Assembly: GCA_035222895.1 (NCBI GenBank)
Contig: JAVYIG010000323.1
Location: forward strand, 186,001 to 250,000
Source of the DNA: Strongylocentrotus droebachiensis
Taxonomy: Eukaryota > Echinodermata > Echinoidea > Camarodonta > Strongylocentrotidae
Reading direction: 5' to 3'
DNA: 64,000 nucleotides
The position numbers were made by a program, and so were the translations under genes. Of this stretch, positions 1 to 27,700 are shown in pieces. The number at the start of each line of letters is the position of its first letter. Positions within the stretch are counted from its first letter, which is position 1. Under the pieces are notes generated by a model. It did no database searches and was not told the origin of the DNA. It saw only the letters and a program-made list of their open reading frames with translations.

Positions 1-88
1 AATCTGGTAAACAATTCCCTTTTCTCCGAAGTTACAAAAATGTATTTAGTTCCTTTTGGAATTAAACTCTTCATTTCTTTGTTACCAG

Positions 89-14744
<14,656 letters not shown>

Positions 14745-15170
14745 AACCAGGGCCCACACAGACCATGCGTTCAACGTGCTAGCATTCGACTCGGTTTGCA
14801 TGGATTGAACCGTTGCCCGAGGAAACGATCGACTCTTTTTTGTGGGATGAAGGGAGGGTCAAAAGCGACTCGATTCATTCCAGGTGCCAAAGAGTTAATG
14901 TAGAAATACATGGTTTTTAAGTTGTTTGTACAGTTCAAGTAGTTTCTTTAATAAGTTATATTTTTAAGTGTAAGATGTGCTGAAAAAGTTTAAATGAGAG
15001 AGAGAGGGGGAGAGAGAGAATGATAGAGAATGAGAGAAGAGAGAGAGAGAGAATGAGAGAAAGAGAGAATGAGAGAAAGAGAGAATGAGAGAGAGAGAGA
15101 GAGAGATAGTCAAGAGAATGACGTGAAATAAATATAAGACAACATGTTAAAAGAGAAGGAACACACATCT
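14745..15170 (+). other. piwi 3' UTR (probable) with AATAAA at 15127
   Basis: Non-coding sequence after the piwi stop. It includes an AG-rich tract (14995-15110) and an AATAAA hexamer at 15127-15132, followed about 30 nt later by a T-rich stretch. Another AATAAA lies at 15327. The cleavage site cannot be fixed from sequence alone. Confidence 0.5.
14995..15110 (+). repeat. (GA)n-rich purine tract
   Basis: Imperfect GAGAGA/GAATGAGAGA repeats in the piwi 3' UTR region. Confidence 0.9.
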
Positions 15171-16710
15171 TTATTGTAGTTTATTCAAGTCTAAACACAG
15201 CTGGCCAGAACAAATTTTGATTGCAAAGCTAAGTGAAAGCCCTTTCATGAATCAAATAGCATCAAATAGAGGCCTTCACCAACATGAAATGATATATATC
15301 TGAGTTGTATGCCGCAATCGATACAAATAAAACCTATCTGGAAAAGGGCAAAATTTGGTCATGGAAAGTCATGGAATTTGGCTCTCAAGTTTCTGTGAGA
15401 ACCCTGAAAAGAACCTTTTTTTCTTAGATTTATAGGTGCAGTGTAATTGTACGATGTATATCAGTTCCCTATCTATAAACTCTGAATGTCTTCCAAAGGA
15501 ATTTGTTTAAAACATTCAATTCTTTCAAACAAAGTTCGATCCTTATCGAGGAATTCCTAAAAGTAAATTTGTAATGGAATGAGAAAACAAATAAACTCAA
15601 TTATTTTCTTGCCCTTTTACAGCTTGCATGCTATTAGAAGTATTTGATTTTTGTTAAGTTATTATACCATGCGAACAATCTTTTTGTGTTTTTCTTTCCT
15701 TCATGTACCCATCTAGCATTCCGTAGGATGGCCCTTTAAATGTGATTGTTAATCAGCCCTGTCAACCATTCCAAATAATCCAGAATATTCTGATTTTCTG
15801 GATTTTTAGGACCTAAAAATTAGAAATATTCAGATTTTTTCAAAATTCTGATTTTTTTTGTTTTTTGTTGGTGTTGCTAAAGCCAAATTAAGCTTGTTTT
15901 ATCATGTGCCGCGATTTGAGAGTTCACGTATTGTGTGCGTTGAATGGCTGCATGATCGCGCAGAATTTGTGTTCGCTTTTTGGACAGATTTACCTTGTAT
16001 TGCCAGTTACACTGCATGTGCGAACGCCTGTTAAGGGTACAAATTTCTTATTTTCGAAGGTATACCGTGCTAGAAATTCCTAATTTATATTTTCAAATGT
16101 TGGCAGGTATGTTGTAATACAAGTACAATGAACTCTGTATAAGTCGAATCTGTTGGGACCTCTAAAATAGGTTGACTGAGGGAGTGTAAATATTATAAGT
16201 TTTGCATTGTTTGGTACAAGAAATCGATTCCACGTGGGAAAATCTGATTTGTGCAACTTTGAGTTATGCTGTGTTAACTGTATTTGAATGAGTTTCAATT
16301 CACTAAGTACTCCTTGAAAAAAAAATCAAGATTCACTGAGGAAATCATTTTATCTAATCCATAACTGTGACCAACACGGTATTATCAGAAATGTCTTCTT
16401 TTTTCTCTCCTTTTTTTTTAAAGTGCCATATTGTGTCTTTGAAAAGAGGCTATTTGAAAATTTGTAGTGATATGGGTTATAGATCACATGAAGTTATGTT
16501 GAAAACATTGATAATTTTATCCTTTTTTAATCTGCAACAACTAGAGATGAGCAAATTAGCTCTTGAGTTTATTAAGTAGGTCAGAGAGAAGACGAGATTG
16601 ATTTATTCTCATTTTTTTCTTTCACTAAAATTGATTGTACAAATCTTGACAATAATAGAGGGAAAAGATGATTGCCTGCTGATACACGTGAAGGTATAAG
16701 TGAGACCTAT
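15170..16710. other. intergenic, no gene recognised
   Basis: AT-rich sequence after piwi. It holds short open frames only, with no splice-supported protein and no clear transposon ends. Confidence 0.5.
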
Positions 16711-16900
16711 TTAAGCCCCACTGCACTACTAGCTACTTGCGCCCTCTATATAGCAAACAATGTCTAAGTGGTGATCGTTGGTCCCCCATGATCCCCTTTT
16801 TCTTATGTTAATTGAGAGCTGATTTGATGAGATAACCACCTGTCAGTGACCATGCAGGGAGGTCTAATCCCTGCTGGCTAAACTAGTGCAGATAGGCTAT
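16711..16900 (+). mobile_element. MITE family A, copy 4
   Basis: TTAAGCCCCACTGCACTACT at the left, CTAGTGCAGATAGGCTATAA at the right; core CCCTCTATATAGCAAACAAT. Confidence 0.85.
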
Positions 16901-16944
16901 AAGAAGTTAAAATGAAATGTACAGTTAACAACTCTATTATAAGG

Positions 16945-17090
16945 GAGGCGCGATGGCTCAGGGGTAGAACAGTGGTCTCGTAACCGGGAGGTCCCAGGTT
17001 CCAAACCAAGTCGATGCGCTAGTGCCCTTTGGTTAGGCATTAATCCTCATTACCAAGTCCCTTGGAGAGGACTTAAAGCATACTTACAAG
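16945..17090 (+). mobile_element. tRNA-derived SINE
   Basis: Begins GAGGCGCGATGGCTCAGGGG with the A box at about 16954-16965 and B box GGTTCCAAACC at 16997-17007, followed by a non-tRNA body (AGTGCCCTTTGGTTAGGCAT). Spacing fits a pol III promoter. Confidence 0.75.
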
Positions 17091-17499
17091 CATACACATG
17101 CTTTCTTAGCAGTCAGTTAAAAACAAAACAAAACAAACAATATGCTACATTCTCAAGAAACATAAATAGGGACATATCTATACTACACATACTTACAAAT
17201 TACAAAACTTGGTAAGGGTATGAATAATATAGCTGGTAACTTCATGTGATGTATGCGACCTGCTCTCTTAAAACCACCAAGAAAATCACCAGATGTGTTA
17301 TGTTAATGTTCTTAAACTAGAGCTTACCAGTGGTAAGTAATACATGTAGAAGAACCTACATATGTTGTACTAAGACCAATGTGTAATATCTATTCAGAGA
17401 GATCGTGTATCTCATTTGTGCTTTCGTCAGATTAGTGGTTTTGAGCTGTTTGGTCACAATGTGTTTTTCCATTTTTGTTATGCTTCAACTACCGGAAAG

Positions 17500-17840
17500 T
17501 GTTTTCGGGATGTCCGTTCATCCCACTTTATGTTACCGCCATAACTCAAGAACCATTGAGTGGATTTTAACCAAACTTTGCCAAAGCATGTGTGAGCATG
17601 CAAGGATGAACTGATTAGATATTGGATGTAAGAGGTCAAATGGTGAAAGATCATAGGATCGTGAAAGTGTTCCAATCCAAGAATATATCTTATTGCTGTG
17701 ATAAGTTACCAAAATTTGAATCAACGTTGACCAAACTGGGCTAAACTTTATACAAGCTACTATTAAATGAAAATGTAATTTGATGATAAAGATAAAGTTG
17801 AGTTCTGATCATGCGATTGCATAGTGAAAGAAACGTTGTG
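17500..17840 (+). repeat. repeat D relative
   Basis: Contains the ATAACTCAAGAACCATTGAG and GATGAACTGATTAGATATTG blocks that echo the units at 3248-4206. Probably an old diverged copy. Confidence 0.5.
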
Positions 17841-18037
17841 GATTTGATCAGAAAAGGTTGATCATCTAGCATATAAGTATTGGTGTTTACTGCAAGGTTC
17901 TGGTATCGTCAAAACGATAAGAAATTTGGCCCAGTCTTGGTAAAGTTGATGTTCATCCACACTTCCATAATACAATACAAATTATTTTCACCTCTTCCCA
18001 GAACTCAACCTTCTCTTTAAGCAGAACAATGTTTGTA

Positions 18038-18422
18038 TTCCTCCGCAACGAAGTAGCCTGAGGCATTACGTTTTGGGTCATGTATGTATCTTGCAAAGCT
18101 AATGAACTGAGTAGATTTGGGGGTCACGGGATCAAAGGTCACAGGGCTCATTTTGTATGCAAAAATAGCTTGTGATCGTAGACAGATTACCATCAAACTG
18201 TGTACACATACATGTATGTATGTCTTGATGAGCCAATGAAGTGGTTGGATTTTTCGGTCATTAGGTCAAAGATCAAAGGGTCATACATGTATATGAAAAA
18301 CGGCTTGTATTCACGATATTCTGAGAACCTATTAATGGATTACAATCAATTAAAATTGCTTCTGTTTTGGTTTGTAAACTAGCTCTATGGTGGAGGCATC
18401 ATTTTGAATATCCATCTAGTTT
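18038..18422 (+). repeat. repeat D, short copy
   Basis: Left end CCTCCGCAACGAAGTAGCC and right end GGTGGAGGCATCATTTT, then CCATCTAGTTT. Compared with 3248-4206 it has fewer internal units, one with GGATCAAAGGTCA and one with TAGGTCAAAGATCAAAGG. Confidence 0.75.
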
Positions 18423-18424
18423 AT

Positions 18425-18915
18425 TATTATCTTTTGTTTTCTATGCTATTTTTTTTCTTCTAATTTCGGTTGATTTGTGGAGCTCTCTAGGATATTATGT
18501 TCATTTCCTTTGATAACAAAATATGTTTTCATTATTTCAAATTTCCTTTCGAACAAGTTTATTCATTTATGAAAAGAGAATAAAGGCTCTTATAACTGTT
18601 TATATCTTGTACTATCAGTATTATCACCTTGCAAAAATATGAAAAAACTCTTTAAATCTTGTCACTATTTTTGTTGGTTATTAACTGAGTTTGTTAGCAC
18701 TCTTTTAGAAATGTACTACATGTAGAAGTATTCAATTTTTAAAGTTTCATAGCTCTTTGCGCCTCTTTTTCCATTATTTCATCAATATGTTTATTTTAAA
18801 CATTTTTGTATTGAAGTAAAGACTTGGCTGTTTCATGTCATCATTTTTCAGTAGTCAAGCATGTTTCCTGTAGAGTAGAGAAGACTTATTTTTAAAAGTG
18901 CTTTTTAGAAAATTC
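18425..18915. other. AT-rich intergenic, nothing recognised
   Basis: T-rich sequence with no inverted ends and no open frame of note. Confidence 0.5.
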
Positions 18916-18917
18916 TT

Positions 18918-19460
18918 TTACGGTACCATGTCCCATTTGCGGGCCAAAAAAATTTAAAGGTTAAATTCCAATGGCATTTGAAAGATAATACTAATTTAGA
19001 ACTTCCTTCAAAACGAAAGGGCTTGAAAATGTCTTTTAGTGGGAAAATAATGACCATTAGTTGTCAAATTGAATTAAAGTGATTGCAATCACCAAAGTAA
19101 TAGTCTGATTTTTAGACCCTTGCACCTAATGGTGGTACGTTTTGTGCTGCGCAAAGATTCAATCAGTTTAATTTTGGCCACTACAAGAATTGGGTTATTG
19201 ATGTAGACAAATGCTCATGTACCCTTTACAGCTCACTTTATGTACGTAATTACCAACAACAAACAAGTCAGTCAGTCGCTCAATAGTGTCCGGCAGTGAA
19301 GTCTAAAAAGTAAACGGGTTTCCTTGCATAATTTGAATATTAGGACACTGCTAATGTTTAAATTTCACAGAAAGGACATATGTGACATACCGGTATTCAA
19401 AATTCCTGCAAAGTTCTACAGAATTTGATGTTGGCTGCAAATGGGACATAGTACCTTTAA
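18918..19460 (-). mobile_element. MITE family E, copy 2
   Basis: About 540 bp with inverted ends GGTACCATGTCCCATTTGCG and GCAAATGGGACATAGTACC, the right end continuing TTTAA. Matches 10843-11235 in reverse. Confidence 0.75.
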
Positions 19461-19894
19461 AACACAGCTAGCTCATTCAGGGCTGATGCACATGTAGATA
19501 TTTACATTGTGAGGTGTTATTTCTGACTCCTTGTTTAACATACAAATGTGTCAGTTTTAATGGGCAAATGGAGAAACGGTATTTTTATACAACGAAGTCT
19601 TAAACGGGCAAGACATTTGACGAGTGCTTCCTTTATTTTGTGCGTTAAATACATGTAGATAAAGATTTTAAAGCTTTTCACTCTAGTAATTATTTCTATC
19701 ATTTGAGGGAAACCAAGAAGGAACAATGGTTTTGTTTTTTTAGACTTTCACTGTATATATTCATATTTTTTATCATTAAAGTTGTTATATGAAAGTATTA
19801 AACTTTGTGTTGACTTGTGTTTTGTGTTGGAGATGATTTCTTGTATAAATCGTGAACTCAGTTGAGTTAATTAACAATATATGGTAAATTTGAT

Positions 19895-20265
19895 GGAAGA
19901 TAGTATTAGTCTGTCATGAATAGGATGACATTGACCGATCAGAAAGTCAGGTAGTATAAGCCAATCAGGAATGAGATAGTATTGTCCTATCAGAAAGTTA
20001 GTATTAGCCAATCCTGAATGAGATAGTATTGTCTTATCAGAAAGTAAGATAGTATTAGCCAATCCTGAATGAAGTAGTATTGTCTTATCAGAAAGTAAGA
20101 TAGTATTAGCCAATCCTGAATGAAATAGTATTGTCTTATCAGAAAGTAAGATAGTATTAGCCAATCCTGAATGAAATAGTATTGTTTTATCAGAAAGTAA
20201 GATAGTATTAGCCAATCCTGAATGAAATGGTATTGTCTTATCAGAATGTAAGATAGTATTAGAGT
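19895..20265 (-). repeat. 51-bp tandem repeat, about 7 units
   Basis: The unit contains AGCCAATCCTGAATGAAATA and GTCTTATCAGAAAGTAAGAT. Since 51 is divisible by three, the minus strand stays open and reads a 17-residue repeat (ANTILLSDKTILFHSGL). With no splice or promoter evidence I treat it as a satellite, not a gene. Confidence 0.9.
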
Positions 20266-21430
20266 GTACCGGTAATCAAACTTGCAATAACGTTTGTATA
20301 GATTTGGAGCTCATATTTTGAGTTTAGTATGGCGAAGTGGAACCCTTAACAAACAGAGTAAAATATTTGTTTGGTGGCGATTGTTACACTTTCACTCAGT
20401 AACGTCTGTGTTATGGCCCATTCTCTCAATTTCAAATATTCATATATTGAAATTCTCGAATTTTATGCTATTAACGTGGATATAAACATGAAATACTGAG
20501 GAATCCCAAAGGAGAACAGCTTACAACGGGGAAAGAAAGTCTGCCTGTACAGATAAAATCAACATCAACATGTATGTTGCCTTGAATTTTGTTTGTTTGT
20601 TGTATGTGTGTTTGTTTGCGTTTGTTTCATTTGTTTCATTTGTATATTAACTAGATGCACCAATAATAAGTTAAAACGCACAATGGACTTTAAATGGATC
20701 AAGAACATACAAGAACTAAATTTTAAAGTGCATATATCATATTTTATTTGATTCAAAGCATGAACTATATTCACATGTCCAATCTTCAAATTAAAAGAAT
20801 CAAGACAAACAGGAATTAATAAAAACTTGTCAGACAGTTTGTACATGCTCAACATCTAAAATAGTTTTACCTTGATGTCAATTAAGAGAATATAAATAAA
20901 TATACACTTGATATCATATATTTAATTATTCAAAAGACCCTTAATCCCATTGGGGGATGGCTTACATCGTTCCAACCGTTATCTGGTGAAAACATACCCC
21001 CTGATTCACGAAAGATGGGGGTGTATTAAAGGTTTGTGAAATGCACCCCTCTTATCGACAAAGCTTCGGGTCCAGTTTACCCTATACTTTCTGAAAAACC
21101 TACAGCAAAGCTAAAAATACTTGCATACTCGACCAGACACTTTTCAATAGGATAATCACATGAGTTCCTAAAAGGGCTAGCAATCGACAGTTCATCTTTG
21201 TGTGAACATGTTTTCACAAATGCAAGGCCTACACATCAAGTTTTTTAGCTTTATCTCAAAGGCCATCTTTGAAAAAATGTGATTATTTGAATTAAGTTTT
21301 TCCCTTCCTTTCGTGCAAAGAGGAACAAATTTTGATGAATTTGGTGTAACCCTGACAACTTGAAGCACCAACCTCTTGTGAATATGAGGGTGCATTTTCA
21401 CGACAATTCATGTAACCTGATAATCCGATC
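20266..21430. other. intergenic, nothing recognised
   Basis: AT-rich; no inverted ends and no coding signal on either strand. Confidence 0.45.
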
Positions 21431-21431
21431 A

Positions 21432-21904
21432 GGGTGGTGTTTCACAAAGACTAAGATCAACTTAAGTTTGACTTAACTATGGCAGGCCATTCATGCCACT
21501 GGTTGCTCCCACCATTGGTCTCCCAATTATGATCTTTAGATAATATTTTTTCCTTCAATAATGAACTATTTAAAAAAAGGTAAATTCTGTAGATTGTGAC
21601 CATGACTTGTATGTCCCTTGAGAAACCAATGCCAAAAACGGTTAGAGGAACTAGAGGTATAAACACCTGGCCATTCATGCCACTGGTTTCTCCCACCATT
21701 GGTCTCCCAACTATGATCTTTAGATAATATTTTTCCCTTCAATAATGAACTCTCAAAAAAAGGTAAATTCTGTAGATTGTGACCACGACTTGTACGTCCC
21801 TTGAGAAAGCAATGCCAGAAACAGTTAGAGGAACTAGAGGCATAAACGCCTGCCATAGTTAAGTCAAACTTAAAGTCGATCTTAGTCTTTGTGAAACACT
21901 CCCC
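21432..21904 (+). mobile_element. MITE family B, copy 3, with internal duplication
   Basis: Ends GGTGGTGTTTCACAAAGACT and AGTCTTTGTGAAACACTCC. The interior differs from copies 1 and 2 and holds two ~182-bp direct repeats (about 21484-21665 and 21666-21848) starting GGCCATTCATGCCACTGGTT. Confidence 0.8.
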
Positions 21905-22330
21905 AGATGCGAACACCCGATGGATGATATAAGCAGCAGCATAGGTATCGGATCACTACATTAATTTTGGCTAGGAAGTCCCTTTTTACTGATTAGAACT
22001 GTACTGACACATTATCTGCTATAGAAAATGAGTAAAGAATGAATACCTTATTACCATTAATAACCTTATTTCACCAAATAGCATGAATTACCATGTTCTT
22101 CTCAAATACTTTCAAAATAATTCCCCTGAAAAATTCTTTGACACACAAGTCTACTGGAGTGTTATAAATCAATTGTTTTTTATCGGGGTGATTTACATAT
22201 AACCAAACCTTCTGTGCACATACATTGTAAAACTTATTGACAAAAACTCAACTAAGAATTAAAGATACACATTACATTATTTCTATCATTTTACCTAATA
22301 CTATGTACTAATATTATTATCATTATTATT

Positions 22331-22414
22331 TGAAGTAGTAGTAGTAGGCAGCAGTATTAGCAGTAGTAGGCAGCAGTATTAGCAGTAGTAGTAGTAGTAG
22401 TAGTAGTTGTAGTA

Positions 22415-22472
<58 letters not shown>
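22331..22472 (+). repeat. (AGT)n microsatellite
   Basis: About 140 bp of AGT/TAG triplets with GGCAGCAGTATTAGC interruptions. The Leu-rich frame on the minus strand is an artefact. Confidence 0.95.
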
Positions 22473-22474
22473 CG

Positions 22475-23290
22475 TAGTAGACAGTAGGTTTAAAACAGGT
22501 TCAGAAACAATTTTCTGTATAACCATTGTCCACTAAACTTCAACTTCACATACCTAAAATGTCTAAAACCATAATTGACATGGAATACAGAAACATAATT
22601 GTCACTCAATATTTTTAACAGTTATTCAAATTCAATCAATAAACATTATTCCAATTTCTCCATGATATACATATTGATGCATCAAAATACATATATTTGC
22701 ACCAAAAAATATATAATCTATACATATAGTTGTTTAAATATCATATTTTACAGCAATTATCATGCTCATGAATGCAATAATAATCATATCAAATGACATG
22801 TATATAATACACAATTATTGAAATGTGTAGATGTCCTATAAAGTAAATTTTAGATGCACCAATCTAGGCTTCAAGATTATGTGGATATTGCTCTTTAGAC
22901 GTGACCTCAAAGCTATCTGGACTTGCAACAAATCTATTCACAGGGAATTTTCAGTTGAAAACTCCCTTCAAATTTTTCATTGCAAAAGCAGGATGACTTT
23001 TGTCCACATGATTGCGATACAAGTCAATCATGAGAAAGCCGGTGCAATAGTTCCACACAAAAAGAGGTCACGAGAACAGAAATGTGCATTTGGGGAATAA
23101 CGATGTGATGATTGATTTGTATGAAGAGCATAATGCCAAAAGGAGGTAAATCCACTTTTGATGAAAATTGAGTTATTGATATCAGAACATTGCTCACATA
23201 AGTACCCGTCTTTCAACAAAATTATTTACCTGGGAGCAATTATAAAAAAATGCATCTTCCAATATCACTTTTCCATAGACGCCTGTACAA
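22475..23290. other. AT-rich intergenic or LRMDA 3' flank
   Basis: The 22831-23100 open frame (89 codons) and short frames on the other strand have no recognisable protein and no splice context; left unassigned. Confidence 0.4.
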
Positions 23291-23291
23291 A

Positions 23292-23365
23292 ATCTGGTAA
23301 ACAATTTTTTTTTCTCTGAAGTTACAAAAATGGATTTAGCTCCTTTTGGAATTAAACTCTTCTTT
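23292..23365 (+). repeat. copy of the intron sequence at window positions 1-75
   Basis: AATCTGGTAAACAATTT...GGAATTAAACTCTTC matches positions 1-73 (upstream of the first piwi exon) with about seven differences. It is therefore a dispersed repeat, not unique intron sequence. Confidence 0.8.
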
Positions 23366-23578
23366 ATGTATAGATGACAGGAAGACATTAATTTCCTTTG
23401 TCATTTTACAAATTCCTTTATTAAATGTTGTTAGATTGGGCAAAGCAATAACTAGCTTTGCAGGTCATGAATAATTTGTTATCATCTAGTCAAAAAAAGC
23501 CGTGATTCATAAGTTACATGTATGTTTGTTGTAACTTGACTCACATGGCAACCTACAAGTAAAGCATTAAGGGTTTAT

Positions 23579-23900
23579 TGCCGTTTGGTCTGCAACCAGT
23601 TCGTCTACTACCCAATAAGTATATTCCCATATGGTCTACACCCGCCCGTCTACTATCCACATGGCCTAATGATCATTTATTGTTAATTTAGTCTAATAAC
23701 CAGCTAGTCTAATTCCCAATTTGTCTAATGCCCACTTCGTCTACTATCCATACGGTCTTTAATATAATCATTTGATGATTATTATTATTTATGATTAAAT
23801 GATTATTAAACCATATGAATAGTAGACAAAATGGGATTTAGACAAACTGGGATTTAGACGAACTGGGATTTAGACGAACTGGTTGTAGACCAAATGGCAA
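23579..23900 (+). mobile_element. MITE with long inverted arms (GCCGTTTGGTCTGCAACC)
   Basis: Ends TTGCCGTTTGGTCTGCAACC and GGTTGTAGACCAAATGGCAA. The arms are built of degenerate short modules (GTCTA..CCCA / TGGG.TTTAGAC), so most of the element can fold into one hairpin. Confidence 0.8.
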
Positions 23901-24230
23901 TTCACCGGATTAAGTACATCATATCTGTATGTATAAAACAAGACTCTTTTACTATACAGCTTAACAGATAACTTAAGTTTCTAGTCCAAAGGTGGTCCAT
24001 TATAGATTTTAACATGTAATGACGACGGGTTTGAATTCTCATTATACATGTTTGAAAATCAACAACCGGTTAATATTAATTTGTTTATGGAATTTTGTTT
24101 GAAAATGTTTCAAAATATGGCTCATATTGGAAAAGAATGCATAAAAGAACATTTAATAGAGTCCTTAAGAAGATAAGCAGCCTGGCCACAAGGGAGTCCA
24201 TGCTTTGCATCCTTTGCATACATCAGTAGA

Positions 24231-24505
24231 AGTGTCGTAGTCGAGTGGTTTGAGCAATCGACTTGAAATTCAAAGGTCATGATTCAATCCCCGGCGCGGC
24301 ACTAATGTCCTTTAGCAAGGCATTAATCTACATTTGCCACACTCGACCCAGGTGAGGTAAATGGGTACCTGGCAGGAATTAAATCCTTGAAATGCTAGAG
24401 TGTAAGGGCGGCTAGGCTAAAGCTAGGGTAATAATTAATTTGTGCGCCTTGGAATAGAATCGTCTTGATAGACGGCGCTACATGTATATAAATTCCTATT
24501 ATTAT
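24231..24505 (+). mobile_element. tRNA-derived SINE, near full length
   Basis: tRNA-like head at 24231-24302 (A box TAGTCGAGTGGTT at about 24238-24250, B box GATTCAATCCC at 24281-24291), body with AGGTGAGGTAAATGGGTACC, then a tail GGCGCTACATGTATATAA ending in ATT repeats. It lies just downstream of the LRMDA stop. Confidence 0.85.
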
Positions 24506-24569
24506 TAATAGTAGTAAATACTCCTTCCATGTTCCAATTTTACATGTTTGAATTTTCGTTTGTGGACCA

Positions 24570-24693
24570 CCATGCTTGTCTCATAAGATCTTTATTCCTT
24601 TATACCCATTAGTTGTTGGTAACCGAGTGGTTTCTTGACCTCTATGGATGTGTTGGGGGTCAAAGGTCGTCACCTGGTGCAAAGGTCAACGGA
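24570..24693 (-). other. LRMDA 3' UTR start, AATAAA candidate
   Basis: Downstream of the stop on the minus strand; an AATAAA reads at about 24592-24587. The next ~270 bp is the SINE at 24231-24505. Confidence 0.4.
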
Positions 24694-24773
24694 TCATAGG
24701 TCGTTGTTACGGATGAACCTGTTTCCTTCTGAGTGGCGGCCATAGTAGACATATTTGCAGCGTCCGTACGTAC
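24694..24773 (-). CDS. LRMDA: LRMDA terminal exon
   Basis: Acceptor CCAG on the minus strand. Encodes [19 protein letters not shown] and IRNNDL, then TGA (24696-24694). This tail is diagnostic of LRMDA. Confidence 0.95.
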
Positions 24774-27700
24774 CTGGAAAAAAAGAAAACAAGATTAGAC
24801 TTCCATGACAGTACTTTCTAAGAGCTTACTTTTCTCTGTATTGCTTTCATATATCAGGAAAGAAAGGTATTCAACTGGCTTTACTTGACTTTACATAAAA
24901 TGACCCTTTTCTACAGTCTAACCTGCTTTAGTGACCACCTGTCCACAAGGACCACATGTATTGTTTCCCTTGAAAATGGTTTCTCATTGGAACATGTACT
25001 AAAGGAACTTGTCTACAAAGACCATCTGTCTACAAAGACCACTTTTTAATTGTGTTGTTTTAGTTCACAGATGTTGTTATAACAACAAATTTGAGAAATT
25101 AAACCATTCCTGGCCAGAACACTTCATGTAAATCACTTGACAGGAACGATGATTTTGCCTGATATTTGTTGTGCCTAACTAGGGTTAATTATAGCCCTAT
25201 ACTACCCTTACTGCATTATTTCACCATATATGGGCACAAAGTCCATCACATGCAAGATGAAAGAATAACCAAAGGAAGGCAATATACTTGGATCAAATAC
25301 CAAAAAAAAATAGGCTTGATTTATCATCTAGACTTGCTTTGGTATATCGCCAGGGGTCAATGGTCAACTACCATCATATCAGTCACTGTATTTCATTCTG
25401 TTGTCATTTCTATCCTTATCAGTTATCTGATGATACAATGTTTTTGTTGCCCAAAGTATTTGAACTCTACCCCCCCCCCCCCCCCCCAAAAAAAAAAAAA
25501 AAAAAATCACCCCCAAAATATTTTGCTTTGTATATTAGGGGTTCCACGTCGCTATACTACTGTATATTAAAAGTAAGAGCTTCATAATTTCTATAAACAG
25601 GTATAGCAAGTTTATTCACCCTCTCAATTAAACACAAAAGCAACTATTAAGTAGTCTACTCGATGCACCCGAACATGTTTTAAATAGAAAAGGGCCAGTA
25701 CGGAACCCAAGTCCAAATTGGGTTCCATACGCGGGGCTTTATGTTGTCAGTTATTTTCTTTATACTCATTATCTGCTTAATAGCCCATGCAGAGCTGCCA
25801 ACCTTGTGTGACCAAAAAAAGGAATCATGATGTCAACAAAAAAAGAATTTTAAGCAAAAAAAAGGAATTCATAAAAACGAAACTTAAAACCACGCGCGAC
25901 ACACTTCCAATGCAGAAATGTTCATTCATCATGCTGTTTTTTCCATACAAGCAGGTAATTTTTTTGGTGGATATTTTGGTATTATCGGCATTTCATTTTT
26001 TTTTAGAATATTTTTTCTCTTCAAGTATGTTTTAAAATTAGTTTTCTATTGAATTTGTGATCAAATCACCATTTTAGGGCAGTTGTTTGATGTGCGGTAT
26101 GTAAAAAAAAAAAAAAAAAAATTATTAAAAAAGTATTTTATGAAGAAAAAACGTAATACCGTATATTTGAAGGAAAAAACAGAGTAATTCCGGCAAAAAC
26201 AGAATGGTTGGCAGCTCTGCCCATAGGATGCCAGATCAAGAGGTTTTTTTTTATTGATTTTGTAAATTTTGATTATACATAATTATTTTTTCAGGTGATC
26301 GGTTCACTACAAAACAAAGTTCAAATTCCATCTCCATCAAAACCAACTTATTTGTACTTAACATGTAGACTGTTGGGTAAACTAGACAGTCAAAGAAGAT
26401 TGTAAAGATTTATGAGCTATTAAAAACAAAAACAAATATAGGAATATACATAGAAATCAATTTCCAGACATCCCCCTTTATATTGTATTTTGACCAGAAA
26501 ATTACACTCCAGTCTACTGCATTTCAGGGCTATGGTGTACCACTGGATTAGTCAATTGAAATTCTTATGTAAACAGAAATCTGTCATGCAATCATGCCCC
26601 ATCCTTCTGTTCAACTTGTGTAAGTATAGATTGAAATTCCACATTTCCTCATCCGATACATGAGAAAGAGATTAACAGACATGTATTTTTCACTTGTATG
26701 TACTAAGTTAGAAATATTCATTGTATTGGCAACATCCAAGTAAAACATACTGAAATAAAATGTATCTATATTCTACACATTATAACACTTTTCCTATCAT
26801 TTATCAATGGGATGTTTTGACCAGGGTATCATGAATACAATTTTAATGTTGAAAATGATTTGTACTCTACTTTGCATGCACAAAGCCTAAGCTACAGCTC
26901 TTGTTGGATCAGATGCATAAACCATTTTATTAACAGACCTTACAACAACAAAAAATGATTGTTTCAAAGTGGGAACAATTTCAGAATTTCTGTATCCTCA
27001 AAAATCCACCTCTTTGAAACAGTAGTCCATTGGCAAGTATTTGGGAATAATACTCTCAACTGTCTTTGTATAGCATATATCACATTGTAATGTCCCTACT
27101 CCCTATAATACACTTCCCAAGAAGTTTAGAAATTATTACACCAGGCTCAAGCTCTGGCAGCTATTATCAGTGTACAGTGCATTTCAAGGATAATCACGTA
27201 CCTAAATACCTCACCCTTTTAAATTTCCTCGAAAACAAAACAGATATATGTAAAGTTTATTTCTGTCACATGATACCATAAAAGTGACTTGTCAATAAAT
27301 AAATGAACACATACTAGACTTTGAGCAATCTATATTTAATTCCTTACACTGTGTAGTTTCAGGCAAGCCCTTACAGGAGTTTGACCCCCACCTCTCAAGG
27401 TATAAACATGTCATAAACCATCTTTAAAAATGAAAGGAAACCACTTCACGTGTGAAAATGGTATAGGGTTGGAAAATACAATCCCTAGCAGCCGTTATCA
27501 GTGCACAGTGCATTCCAAGCTATAATCACGTACCCAGTTACCTCATCCTTCCAAATTCCTCGAAAAAAACCTGGGTTATGTCATATAATACCATAAAAGT
27601 GACTTTGTCAATAAACAAGTGACGGCTTACACAGGAACTGAACTCATGGACTTTGAGTTATTTATAATGCCTTTATATTTTGTTCATAGTATGGTTTCAG

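Noticed and set aside
16945-17010. A true tRNA gene
   Set aside because: A and B boxes are present, but the cloverleaf stems do not pair and a SINE body follows.
22326-22526. Leu-rich 66-codon frame that could be a membrane helix
   Set aside because: It is the (AGT)n repeat read on the minus strand.
24231-24302. A true tRNA gene
   Set aside because: Same reason: tRNA-like head continuous with a SINE body and tail.
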